NCBI GenBank assembly: GCA_020253895.1
Contig: JADDKG010000280.1
Location: forward strand, 1 to 9,688
DNA from: Rubrobacter sp.
Lineage (GTDB): Bacteria > Actinomycetota > Rubrobacteria > Rubrobacterales > Rubrobacteraceae
Length of the DNA: 9,688 nt
Direction: 5' to 3'
The translations under genes and the position numbers were made by a program. The notes below the pieces were generated by a model. It worked only from the letters and a program-made list of their open reading frames with translations. It was not told the origin of the DNA and made no database searches. Shown here in pieces: positions 1 through 6,095 of the stretch. The number at the start of each line of letters is the position of its first letter. Position 1 is the stretch's first letter.

Positions 1-375
1 GAGATACCGCAGGATCTCCTGTACACCAGGACCCACGAGTGGGCCCGCATCGAGGGCGATACCGCAACCGTGGGCATAACCGACCACGCCCAGGAAGAGC
101 TCGGCGACGTGGTCTTCGTGGAGCTGCCCCAGGTAGGTAGCTCGGTAGAGGCCGGGGAGCCCTTCGGTACCATAGAGTCGGTGAAGGCCGTCTCCGACCT
201 CTACTCCCCGGTGAGCGGGGAGGTGGTTGATGTGAATAACACCCTCGAGGAGAGCCCGGAGAAGGTCAACGAAGACCCCTACGGGGAGGGCTGGCTCATC
301 CGCGTCAGGCTCTCCGGGGAACCCGACCTCCTCTCCCCGGAGGAGTACGCCCGGCGCCTCGAAGAGGAAGAGTAG
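1..375 (+). CDS. gcvH: Glycine cleavage system H protein (5' end cut by window)
   Basis: The H protein carries the lipoyl-bound aminomethyl group between the P, T and L proteins of the cytoplasmic glycine cleavage complex. The frame is open from base 1, giving 124 visible residues, close to the usual family length of about 125-130, so probably only the first few residues lie outside. Visible hallmarks are the early THEW motif, the [20 protein letters not shown] stretch, and [12 protein letters not shown]. The lysine of ESVKA, at bases 184-186, is the lipoyl attachment site. The C-terminal stretch [13 protein letters not shown] is also typical. The in-frame GTG at 70 is internal to the conserved lipoyl domain and is not the start. 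No gcvP or gcvT follows, so gcvH is the last gene of its unit, which is consistent with the hairpin directly downstream. Identification is very secure. Confidence 0.96.
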   Translation, partial: EIPQDLLYTRTHEWARIEGDTATVGITDHAQEELGDVVFVELPQVGSSVEAGEPFGTIESVKAVSDLYSPVSGEVVDVNNTLEESPEKVNEDPYGEGWLIRVRLSGEPDLLSPEEYARRLEEEE

Positions 376-381
376 CCCGCA

Positions 382-425
382 CCGCATCCGGCGGGACACC
401 ACATACGGTGTCCCGCCGGATGCGG
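382..425 (+). terminator. Perfect 19-bp hairpin after gcvH, probable terminator
   Basis: Two 19-base arms, 382-400 and 407-425, are exact reverse complements around a 6-base loop (ACATAC). The hairpin starts 7 bases after the gcvH stop. No T tract follows on the plus strand, so it is not a classical intrinsic terminator. It could be a U-less terminator, a 3' stabilising structure, or a roadblock shielding the promoter at 501-529 from read-through. The structure is seen directly; the function is inferred. Confidence 0.65.
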
Positions 426-468
426 AACCCCATATGTGCCGTTTCTATATACCTCCCGCAGCTATCTA

Positions 469-529
469 CAGAATTTTTCTGAATTTTCTGTTCCGAGCCC
501 TTTACAAAGTGTGACGAGCGAGATATCAT
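469..529 (+). promoter_or_regulatory. Sigma-70 promoter with A/T-rich upstream element
   Basis: The -35 box TTTACA (501-506) and the -10 box TATCAT (524-529) are separated by exactly 17 bases; each matches the consensus at 5 of 6 positions. Directly upstream, 469-490 is strikingly A/T-rich for this genome and contains the tandem near-repeat GAATTTTTCTG / GAATTTTCTG, which could act as an UP element or an activator site. The predicted start is near 536. No plausible plus-strand protein gene follows before the terminator at 674-718, and the next gene (rex) is on the other strand. This is among the best promoter matches in the window. Confidence 0.6.
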
Positions 530-535
530 ACTGGC

Positions 536-718
536 GTCGGTTGGTGCGAAACCAAAACCGACACACAATTAAAGAGTTCGGGGCGCGACTCCTCCTTTCC
601 CTTTCCCCACCTATCACCCCTAAACAGCGCCCCGGCCGGGACCTTTTCTTTTTGCTGACCGGGACTGGAGAAAAGCGGCCGCGGGTAAGAACTTCCTAAC
701 CGCGGCCGCTCTTTTCTT
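536..718 (+). ncRNA. Putative C-rich small regulatory RNA
   Basis: A transcript of about 180 nt is predicted from the promoter at 501-529 to the terminator at 674-718. Its features in order are as follows. A 5' hairpin, GTCGGTT-GGT (536-545) with ACC-AA-AACCGAC (551-562), begins exactly at the predicted first base. A long-range 8-bp stem pairs CGGGGCGC (579-586) with GCGCCCCG (627-634). That stem closes a loop of about 40 nt (587-626), rich in C and U, with CTCCTCCTTTC at 590-600 plus further CCC and CCCC runs. A 7-bp stem pairs CTTTTCT (643-649) with AGAAAAG (669-675). The GC-rich terminator follows. The loop matches the anti-Shine-Dalgarno tail of 16S rRNA, so pairing to ribosome binding sites is a natural hypothesis. 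In spirit it resembles C-rich actinobacterial sRNAs such as 6C RNA, but I do not recognise the family. Expression is not shown. Confidence 0.5.
674..718. terminator. Bidirectional intrinsic terminator between the sRNA and rex
   Basis: AGCGGCCGCGG (674-684) pairs perfectly with CCGCGGCCGCT (700-710) around a 15-base loop. On the plus strand the stem is followed by CTTTTCTTT, and on the minus strand by TTTTCTCC, so both orientations have the stem plus T-rich tract of an intrinsic terminator. It lies 27 bases beyond the rex stop codon (minus) and at the end of the putative sRNA (plus). Confidence 0.75.
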
Positions 719-736
719 TAGTGGTTTTGGCGTCTT

Positions 737-1387
737 TCAGGTGGTCTGAGGCGCCTCCTCAGCTTCGGCCTGGGTGAGGTAGTAGAGGGTGTGCATCAGC
801 TGGGCGGTCGGGTCTATCCGGTGGACGGTGACGCCCGGCGGGACGTGCAGGAGCACGTCGGTGTAGTTAAGGATCACCCGGATATTCGCCTCGACCATGA
901 GGTCGGCGACCTGCTGGGCGGCGGAGGCCGGGGTGGCGATGATCCCGATCACCTCGTCCGCCTCGGCGACGCTCTTCTTGAGCTCGTCTATGTGCTTGAC
1001 GACCACGTTGCCGACGGTGCGCCCGATCTTCTGGGGGTCGTTGTCGAAGACGTCGTGGATGACAAAGCCGCGCTTGGGGAGGATGGTGCTGGAGGCTATG
1101 GCGCTCCCCAGGTTGCCCGCCCCCACCAGGGCGATGTTGTAGGTCTGGCGCAGCCCCAGGATGCCGCGCACCGCCTCGACCAGATCGTAGGCCTGGTAGC
1201 CGACCCCCCGGGTGCCTGAGAAGCCTATGGCGTTCAGGTCCCGCCGTACCTGTACCGGGTTTATCCCCGTGAAGTCCCCAAGCTCCTTGCTGGAGACCGC
1301 GTCCCTGCCCTCCTCGATGAGCTGCTGGGTCACCCTGAGATACTTGGTGAGCCGGTTGGTCAGACCCGGTTGTAGCGTGGTTCGCAC
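737..1387 (-). CDS. rex: Redox-sensing transcriptional repressor Rex
   Basis: Rex is a homodimeric repressor that binds DNA when NADH/NAD+ is low and is released by NADH, controlling respiratory and fermentative genes. The 216-residue protein has the usual family length and architecture. An N-terminal winged helix (about residues 8-80) carries the recognition segment VQVRRDLNAIGFSGTRGVGY. A Rossmann domain carries GAGNLG at 89-94 and an acidic HDVFDNDP segment (111-118) after the second strand, as expected for NADH selectivity. The C-terminal helix (about 195-206) is the domain-swapped element of the dimer. The GTG start at 1387 has AAGGAG 8 bases upstream on the minus strand, which decides the start. 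The gene is monocistronic: it has its own promoter (1433-1460) and a terminator 27 bases after the stop. Its targets cannot be told from this window. Confidence 0.95.
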   Translation of the reverse strand: MRTTLQPGLTNRLTKYLRVTQQLIEEGRDAVSSKELGDFTGINPVQVRRDLNAIGFSGTRGVGYQAYDLVEAVRGILGLRQTYNIALVGAGNLGSAIASSTILPKRGFVIHDVFDNDPQKIGRTVGNVVVKHIDELKKSVAEADEVIGIIATPASAAQQVADLMVEANIRVILNYTDVLLHVPPGVTVHRIDPTAQLMHTLYYLTQAEAEEAPQTT

Positions 1388-1432
1388 CTTTTACGCTCCT
1401 TCTGGTCACAGGTCGCTCTTTGCGGTGAGAGC

Positions 1433-1460
1433 ATTGTAACAAAATGGACCGCTCTTGCAA
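1433..1460 (-). promoter_or_regulatory. rex promoter with palindrome on the -10 box
   Basis: Read on the minus strand, TTGCAA (1460-1455) and TACAAT (1438-1433) are 16 bases apart, giving a start near 1426 and a leader of about 38 nt before the GTG. The 9-base palindrome TTGTAACAA (1434-1442) overlaps the -10 box. Known Rex operators have TTGTGA and TCACAA half-sites with a wider spacer, so this is at best a degenerate site and autoregulation is only a suggestion. Confidence 0.45.
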
Positions 1461-1575
1461 TAAAGGTGCTCTTAGTCGCAGATAACTCAGTAAGCAGGTT
1501 AGATTACAGCGGCGGGAGGGCGTGGGGTGTGCGCGGCCGCGGTGGGCTTTCCGGTCTTCGAGGGAGGAGAGGGCG

Positions 1576-2491
1576 ATGGAGTACCGGCGTCTGGGCAGGA
1601 GCGGCGTGAAGGTGAGCGAGGTAGCGCTCGGGAGCTGGCTCACCTACGGGAGCAGCGTGGAGGAGGGGAGGGCACGGGAGTGCATCCACCGGGCGTACGG
1701 GCTCGGGATCAACCTCTTCGACACCGCCAACATCTGCGCGCGGGGTGCGGCGGAGGAGGTAGTGGGCCGGGCGCTAGATGGGGGAGGGGCCGAACGACCG
1801 GGGGCTCTCGCGCAAGCACATAATGGAGCAGTGCCACGCCTCCTTGCGGCGGCTCGGGGTGGACTACGTGGACCTCTACCAGTGCCACCGCTACGACGCC
1901 GAGACCCCTCTCGAGGAGACCCTGCGGGCGCTCGATGATCTGGTGCGGCAGGGGAAGGTCCTATACGTGGGGGTTTCCGGGTGGAGCGCCGGGCAGATCT
2001 CCGAGGCGCTAAAGATAGCCGACGAGATGGGCTTCGACCGGATCGTCTCCAACCAGCCCTGATACAACGAGATCCAGCGCCACATCGAGCGCCGGGTGAT
2101 GCCGATGTGCGAGGTCGAGGGGGTCGGGCAGGTAGTCTTCTCGCCGCTGGGGCAGGGGGTCCTGACCGGCAGGTACCCCCCGGCGAGGCCCCGGCTGAGG
2201 GTACGCGTGCCGCCAACCCGGGGCAGAGCGCCTTCATGCGCAGGCTCATGAACGAGCGGGTCCTCTCGGCGGTCGAAGGGCTCCGGGGGGTGGCCTCAGA
2301 CCTCGGCCTCTCGATGAGCCTGCTCGCCCCCGCCTGGGTGCTGCGCCGGGAGAACGTGAGCAGCGATCATCGGGGCCTCCCGCCCGGAGCAGGTGGAGGA
2401 AAACCCTGGGGCCTCGGGTGTCAGGCTCTCCCCGGAGATGCTGGACCGGATAGACGGGATCCCCTCCGGCGTCGTCCAGGCAGGACCGTAG
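1576..2491 (+). pseudogene. Aldo/keto reductase, degraded pseudogene
   Basis: Stitched across frames, the reading matches a Kv-beta/YghZ-like NADPH-dependent aldo/keto reductase: MEYRRLGRSGVKVSEVALGS at the start, FDTAN, VDYVDLYQCH, VLYVGVSGWSA, VSNQP, FSPLGQGVLTG, and a C-terminal AIIGASRPEQVEEN-like tail ending at TAG 2489-2491. Four lesions break it. Near 1771-1778 an internal deletion with frame change removes the segment that normally holds the catalytic lysine (roughly 50 bases by family spacing, an inference). TGA at 2060-2062 interrupts the NQP-YN motif. One base is missing near 2184 in the GRYPPGEAP region. The frame shifts again near 2365. In addition, the catalytic tyrosine after FDTAN is cysteine (TGC 1735-1737), while the aspartate at residue 49 remains. 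A good ribosome binding site (GGAGGA, 1563-1568) survives. It lies divergent from rex. Confidence 0.9.
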
Positions 2492-2500
2492 CGGTCGCTC

Positions 2501-2527
2501 CCCCGGCCCTTCCACCGGAGGGCGGGG
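2501..2527 (+). terminator. Hairpin just after the pseudogene, terminator-like
   Basis: CCCCGGCCCT (2501-2510) pairs with AGGGCGGGG (2519-2527) with one bulged G and an 8-base loop. It begins 9 bases after the final stop codon of the aldo/keto reductase remnant and is followed by TGTTGT, only weakly T-rich. It is probably the original terminator of that gene. Confidence 0.4.
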
Positions 2528-2621
2528 TGTTGTAGCATGTGGACCGTGGGCGAGGAACGCACAGGGGTTCCCATCTTCGGCGCCTCCTTCGGGCGCATCC
2601 CCCGACCGTCCCGGCCCCGGC

Positions 2622-2640
2622 CGTCCCGCCTCTAGGGACG
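2622..2640 (+). repeat. Short hairpin in the gap before the acetyltransferase
   Basis: CGTCCC (2622-2627) and GGGACG (2635-2640) are perfect 6-bp arms around a 7-base loop. GGGGCTTTT follows at 2647. The rest of 2492-2698 shows no convincing gene. This could be a second terminator-like element isolating the acetyltransferase from the decayed gene upstream, but the stem is short. Confidence 0.3.
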
Positions 2641-2668
2641 AACCCGGGGCTTTTGTAAGCGCGGGAGC

Positions 2669-2682
2669 GTAAAGACCTTTAC
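2669..2682 (+). promoter_or_regulatory. 14-base palindrome upstream of the acetyltransferase, possible operator
   Basis: GTAAAGACCTTTAC is a perfect 6-2-6 inverted repeat ending 16 bases before the ATG at 2699. Its A/T-rich arms stand out in GC-rich surroundings, and the position suits a repressor site. I could not place a convincing -35/-10 pair around it, so regulation is only inferred. Confidence 0.3.
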
Positions 2683-2698
2683 CTGTTTTCGGGGGAAG

Positions 2699-3610
2699 AT
2701 GCTGGCTTTCACAACCACAGACGCATCGGAGAGACGGGCCGGTGTGCGCATCCGGCCGATGGGCGAGGCCGACCTCGGGGGCGTGAGGGAGCTGCGCTCG
2801 GTGGTCCGCTGGGCCGCCGACCCGAGGGCGTTCGATCTGCTGCGCGGCACCCGGGACGCCCGCTGGGCGGTGGCCGAGGTGCCGGGCGGGCCGGTGGCGG
2901 GGATGGTGGGGGCGGTGCCCCTCGGCGGGATCGGCATCCTCTGCCACCTCGCGGTCCACGAGGAGCACCGCGGGAGCGGGCTGGGGACCGCGCTCAGCCG
3001 GTGGGCCGTGGCCTACCTGAGGGGACAGGGGGCCCGGATGGTGCGGCTGTACTCCACCCCGCAGGCCGAGGGGCTCTACCGGGCGCTGGGCTTCCGCCCG
3101 GTCTGCTGGCGCACCGTCTACAGGAGGGAGGTGGGGAGCGGGCTGCCCGTCACGCATGAGCCCCCCGGCTACCGGATAGGGGCGCTGCTCATGGGGGATC
3201 TCCCCGAGCTCTACGGGGTCGACGCCTGGGCCTACGGCGGCGACCGCTCGCACCTCATCTTCGCCACCCTCAGGCGGCACCCCGGTCTCGGGCTGGTGGC
3301 CCGCGACCGGTCCGGCCGGATAAAGGGTTACCTGCTCCGGAGCCGCTCCGGGAGGACGGTCAGGATAGGCCCCTTCATGGCGGAGAGCTTCCGGGTCGCC
3401 TGCGCCCTGCTGGGCGCGGCTCTCGCCGGGAGCCCCGGGGAGACGGTCGAGGCCGCCGTGCCGGAGCCCCCCGGGAGCCCGGCCCACGCCCTCTTCCGAA
3501 GCTTCGGCTTTGCGGGCAGGAGCGAGAGGCTCCGGATGGAGCTCGGCTGCGGAGCCAGGGAGGGGGGAGGGCTGGGGCAGTACGCTACCACCGCCTACCT
3601 CGCCACCTGA
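2699..3610 (+). CDS. Two-domain GNAT family N-acetyltransferase
   Basis: The family transfers an acetyl group from acetyl-CoA to an amine; the substrate is not predictable here. The protein has 303 residues from ATG 2699. The N-terminal GNAT fold covers about 16-140: VRIRPMGEADLGGVREL at the first strand and helix, LAVHEEHRGSGLGTAL (84-99) as motif A with the RGSGLG pyrophosphate loop, and AEGLYRALGFRPV (123-135) as motif B. A second domain (about 158-290), with GLVARDRSGRIKGYLL and IGPFMAE, resembles the C-terminal extension seen in many bacterial two-domain GNATs (Acetyltransf_18 type). The start is uncertain: ATG 2699 has GGGGGA only 2 bases upstream, whereas GTG 2744 has GGAGAG 10 bases upstream and begins just at the GNAT fold. 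The gene converges on the peptidase with 19 bases between the two stop codons and no clear terminator. Confidence 0.88.
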   Translation: MLAFTTTDASERRAGVRIRPMGEADLGGVRELRSVVRWAADPRAFDLLRGTRDARWAVAEVPGGPVAGMVGAVPLGGIGILCHLAVHEEHRGSGLGTALSRWAVAYLRGQGARMVRLYSTPQAEGLYRALGFRPVCWRTVYRREVGSGLPVTHEPPGYRIGALLMGDLPELYGVDAWAYGGDRSHLIFATLRRHPGLGLVARDRSGRIKGYLLRSRSGRTVRIGPFMAESFRVACALLGAALAGSPGETVEAAVPEPPGSPAHALFRSFGFAGRSERLRMELGCGAREGGGLGQYATTAYLAT

Positions 3611-3629
3611 GGGGAGGGCGGGGCGCCCG

Positions 3630-5273
3630 CTACGCGGAGCCGCTCTCTGCGCCCCGGCGCAGGGACCCCACAAACCGCCCGGTGCCGAGCGGGGCACCGG
3701 TGGCCCGCTCCACGGTGTCGCGCCAGTTCTCGCGGGCCCCGGGACCGAAGAGCGACTCCAGCAGGTAGAGCCCGGCCGACCGGCTCTCGTAGAAGGGACC
3801 CCGGGTGACGTAGCGCTCCAGGTGGTCTCTGAGCTGGGCGGCGATGAGGTATCCGAGCACGTAGTTGTGGTAGTAGACCGGGGAGACGGCGATGTGGATC
3901 TTGGCCGCCCAGTCCGGCTCGTCCCTGCCCGGCGGGCGCTCGAGGAGCTGGAGCCTCCCGACGAGGTCCCACCACAGCCCGTTCAGGTCCTCCCTGTCCG
4001 GGTCGGCGTACAGCTCCCGCTCGAAGCGGTACATCACCAGCGCCCAGCGGATAAAAGCCAGCCGGTCGGCCCGCTCCCGCTCGCGCAGGTGCTCCCTGAC
4101 GCCCCGCTCCCCGGCCTCCGGCACCCCGGCGACCGAGGAGAGCCACGCCGGGTCCTCGGCCAGCGAGCCCATCATGAGGGCAACGGCCTCCGTGGTCGCC
4201 AGGTGAGCGTAGCCGCGCAGGAAGTAGGGGAGGGCGGGGTTGATGTGCTTGTCGTAGACGGCGTGACCTAGCTCGTGCAGCAGGGTCTCCATCCAGTAGG
4301 CGTTCGGCCTCACGTTCGCCAGCACCCGCACGTCGTAGGGGTACTCGCGCCCTATCCGGGCGCAGAAGGCGTGCTGGAGCTTGCCGGGCCGCTCGGTGAG
4401 GTCGCTCCGCGAGAGGACGTCCCGGATCTCCAGCCCCAGCGCGTCGTAGGTCCTGCGGGCGAGCTCCACGAGGTCCCTGTCCCGGAAGAAGCCGTCCACG
4501 TCGGGCGCCTCCCCCGCCAGCGCTGCCAGATCCTCCCGGCAGCCCTGGAAGAACGGGTCGGCGTGGTGCCAGGGCATCACCCGCTCCACCCCGAACCTCT
4601 TCCTGAGCCCCGCGTCCAGCCGCCGCTTCAGCTCCCGGAAAGGGGCCTCGGTCTCCTCCTCCAGGCGGGACATGATCCCCTCGAGCTCCCCGGGGTCTAT
4701 CTCCTGCAGCTCCAGCGCGCGGACGTAGTGGTTCTCGTAGCCCTGCTCGCGGGCGAGCCTGTTGCGCAGCCGGGCCAGCTCCCGGACCAGAGGGGCGGCC
4801 TCCCTTCCCACGGTCTTCGAGGCCTCCCACGCCTCCCGCCGCAGTTCGTCGTCGCGGGAGGTGCGCAGGATCTCGCGGATCTCGTTCTCCCCGACCTCCC
4901 GGCCCCCCACCAGGGCCCGGTGGTTGCCGTAGAGGGCGTTTGCCTCGGCCTCGAGCTCCTCTATCCGGGAGATGGTCTTGCTGTCGCCCTGGCAGGCCGC
5001 GAAGGCCCCGTAGAGCACCTCGATCTGCCGCCGCAGCAGGGCGCTGGCGATCCCTTCGCGCCCGGCGTACCAGGCGCGGACCTTCCGGAAGGCGTCGGGG
5101 TCGGAGAAGATCTCGTTGTACTCCATCCCGGCGCGCACCAGCTCCCGGCGGGCCTCCTCGTTCCCGGTGGTGGCAAGCCTCCACCACGCCTCGGAGACGG
5201 CCCGCTCCGCCGGGGCGGCGCGCTCCCCATAGCGGGCGACGAACTCCTCTATCTGCCGGGCCTCCTGCTCCAG
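3630..5273 (-). CDS. M3-like zinc metallopeptidase (oligoendopeptidase type), start uncertain
   Basis: A soluble thermolysin-clan peptidase that should cleave short peptides in the cytoplasm. HELGH is encoded at 4277-4263 and is followed after 24 residues by the third zinc ligand, glutamate in TTEAVALMMG. This HExxH-x24-E spacing is typical of family M3. Other family-like segments are NEIREILRTS with ELRREAWEASK, PWHHADPFFQ, LVELARRTYDALGLEIRDVL, and near the C-terminus SPVYYHNYVLGYLIAAQL. No signal peptide or membrane segment is seen. Family-like sequence begins at EQEARQIEEFVARYGERAAPAERA, just after the upstream J-domain stop, yet no ATG, GTG or TTG lies there. The coordinate given uses the CTG at 5273 (AGAGG 11 bases upstream), for 547 residues. 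The only upstream alternative is TTG 5420, 131 bases inside the J-domain gene, which would add an implausible Trp/Cys-rich leader. Last gene of the queG run. The function is secure; the start is not. Confidence 0.85.
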   Translation of the reverse strand: MEQEARQIEEFVARYGERAAPAERAVSEAWWRLATTGNEEARRELVRAGMEYNEIFSDPDAFRKVRAWYAGREGIASALLRRQIEVLYGAFAACQGDSKTISRIEELEAEANALYGNHRALVGGREVGENEIREILRTSRDDELRREAWEASKTVGREAAPLVRELARLRNRLAREQGYENHYVRALELQEIDPGELEGIMSRLEEETEAPFRELKRRLDAGLRKRFGVERVMPWHHADPFFQGCREDLAALAGEAPDVDGFFRDRDLVELARRTYDALGLEIRDVLSRSDLTERPGKLQHAFCARIGREYPYDVRVLANVRPNAYWMETLLHELGHAVYDKHINPALPYFLRGYAHLATTEAVALMMGSLAEDPAWLSSVAGVPEAGERGVREHLRERERADRLAFIRWALVMYRFERELYADPDREDLNGLWWDLVGRLQLLERPPGRDEPDWAAKIHIAVSPVYYHNYVLGYLIAAQLRDHLERYVTRGPFYESRSAGLYLLESLFGPGARENWRDTVERATGAPLGTGRFVGSLRRGAESGSA

Positions 5274-5289
5274 GGCTCCGAAGACCTCT

Positions 5290-6081
5290 CTAGCGGCGGG
5301 CCGCTCCCGCGCGGCGGTTGCCGAGGTAGATGGCCAGAAGCAGCAGCGCGATGCCCAACGTGGCGAACTGCAGAAGCCCCACCGGCCCTCCCTGGCCGCC
5401 CACGACCAGCGCCGCCACAAAGACCAGCGCCACCCCCCAGTAGCCGGCTGCCCGGTAGGCGAAGTACGCCGCGAGCAGCCCCACGAGGGTGTAGACCAGC
5501 GGCATGAAGGGGGCCAGCGCCGCGAGCCAGACCAGAGGGCCCGGATCGGCGATCCCTGTCGCCCACAGCCCCACCTGACCCGCGGCGATAAAGGCCGCGA
5601 AGGAGCCCGCGAAGCTCAGGGCCCCGGTCTTCCAGTTCACCGGCTCCGGCTCGAAGTGGTGCGGCTCGTACCAGCGGGCCTCCCGGATCTCGTAGCGCCC
5701 CCGCACCCGGACGTTGTCCCCGCGGGCCCCGCGCTTTCTGCGCCGCAGGCGGTTGCGCAGCCGCTCGCCGAACCCGGGCCCGCCCTCGGCCTCCCGCTGG
5801 GCGCGCCGGGAGGCGAGCTCGTCCTCGAGCTTGCTGAAGTCCAGGTCGGAGAGCTGGGCCGCGGCGTAGGCCAGGTCCAGCTCCTCGTCATGCCTGCGGC
5901 GGCGCTCCGGGTCGGAGAGCACCTCGTGCGCCTCCTGCAGGAGGGCGAACTCCCGGGCGTCCCCGCCGGGGCTGTCCGGGTGGCGCTCCTTCGCCAGCCG
6001 CCGGTAGGCGTTCCGGATCTCCGCCTGCGAGGCGTCCCGCCGGACCCCGAGAACCTCGTAGTAGTTGATCTGATCCGCCAT
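5290..6081 (-). CDS. Membrane-anchored J-domain (DnaJ-like) protein
   Basis: 263 residues. The N-terminal J domain (about 5-65) reads NYYEVLGVRRDASQAEIRNAY, with HPD at 34-36, the tripeptide that stimulates Hsp70/DnaK ATPase, and ends in ARREF-like and VLSDPERRRRHDEEL segments. A charged, Arg/Glu-rich linker follows (about 66-150). After that come roughly four hydrophobic segments (about 152-175, 180-208, 214-230, 236-256) predicting a multi-pass membrane domain. The glycine/phenylalanine region, the CxxCxGxG zinc repeats and the C-terminal substrate domain of true DnaJ are absent, so this is a type III J protein that probably recruits DnaK to the membrane. ATG 6081 lies 14 bases after the queG stop with only a weak Shine-Dalgarno, which suggests translational coupling. 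Client and topology are unknown. Confidence 0.88.
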   Translation of the reverse strand: MADQINYYEVLGVRRDASQAEIRNAYRRLAKERHPDSPGGDAREFALLQEAHEVLSDPERRRRHDEELDLAYAAAQLSDLDFSKLEDELASRRAQREAEGGPGFGERLRNRLRRRKRGARGDNVRVRGRYEIREARWYEPHHFEPEPVNWKTGALSFAGSFAAFIAAGQVGLWATGIADPGPLVWLAALAPFMPLVYTLVGLLAAYFAYRAAGYWGVALVFVAALVVGGQGGPVGLLQFATLGIALLLLAIYLGNRRAGAARR

Positions 6082-6095
6082 CGCTCGTCGCTATT

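Noticed and set aside
436..699. An 87-codon plus-strand open frame in the gcvH-rex gap
   Set aside because: It crosses the promoter, the hairpin and the terminator stem, has no ribosome binding site and no family-like sequence, and its composition is unlike the neighbouring genes. The region is better explained as a small-RNA gene.
536..718. Assignment of the small RNA to the 6C family, 6S, tmRNA, RNase P or SRP RNA
   Set aside because: I could not match the layout of any of these. 6C is described as two hairpins with C-rich loops, whereas here one large C/U-rich loop is closed by a long-range stem. Only a covariance-model search would settle it.
1455..1483. A plus-strand promoter for the aldo/keto reductase using TTGCAA as -35
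   Set aside because: The only -10-like sequence (GATAAC) is 20 bases away, too far. TTGCAA is palindromic and fits the minus-strand rex promoter better.
2537..2635. A 32-residue frame starting ATG 2537, just after the aldo/keto reductase remnant
   Set aside because: It has no well-placed Shine-Dalgarno, a Pro/Arg-rich low-complexity tail, and it ends inside a hairpin. There is not enough to support a gene.
2246..3697. A 483-codon minus-strand open frame opposite the acetyltransferase
   Set aside because: It is an antisense artefact of high GC. The plus strand here carries a clear GNAT protein, and the antisense product is Pro/Gly/Arg-rich with no domain.
5274..5420. Extension of the peptidase to TTG 5420
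   Set aside because: It would overlap the J-domain gene by 131 bases and add a Trp/Cys-rich leader read out of frame from the membrane segment of that gene, with no resemblance to peptidase N-termini.
4275..5507. A 410-codon plus-strand open frame opposite the peptidase and J-domain genes
   Set aside because: It is a shadow of the real minus-strand genes; it crosses two of them and has no recognisable motif.
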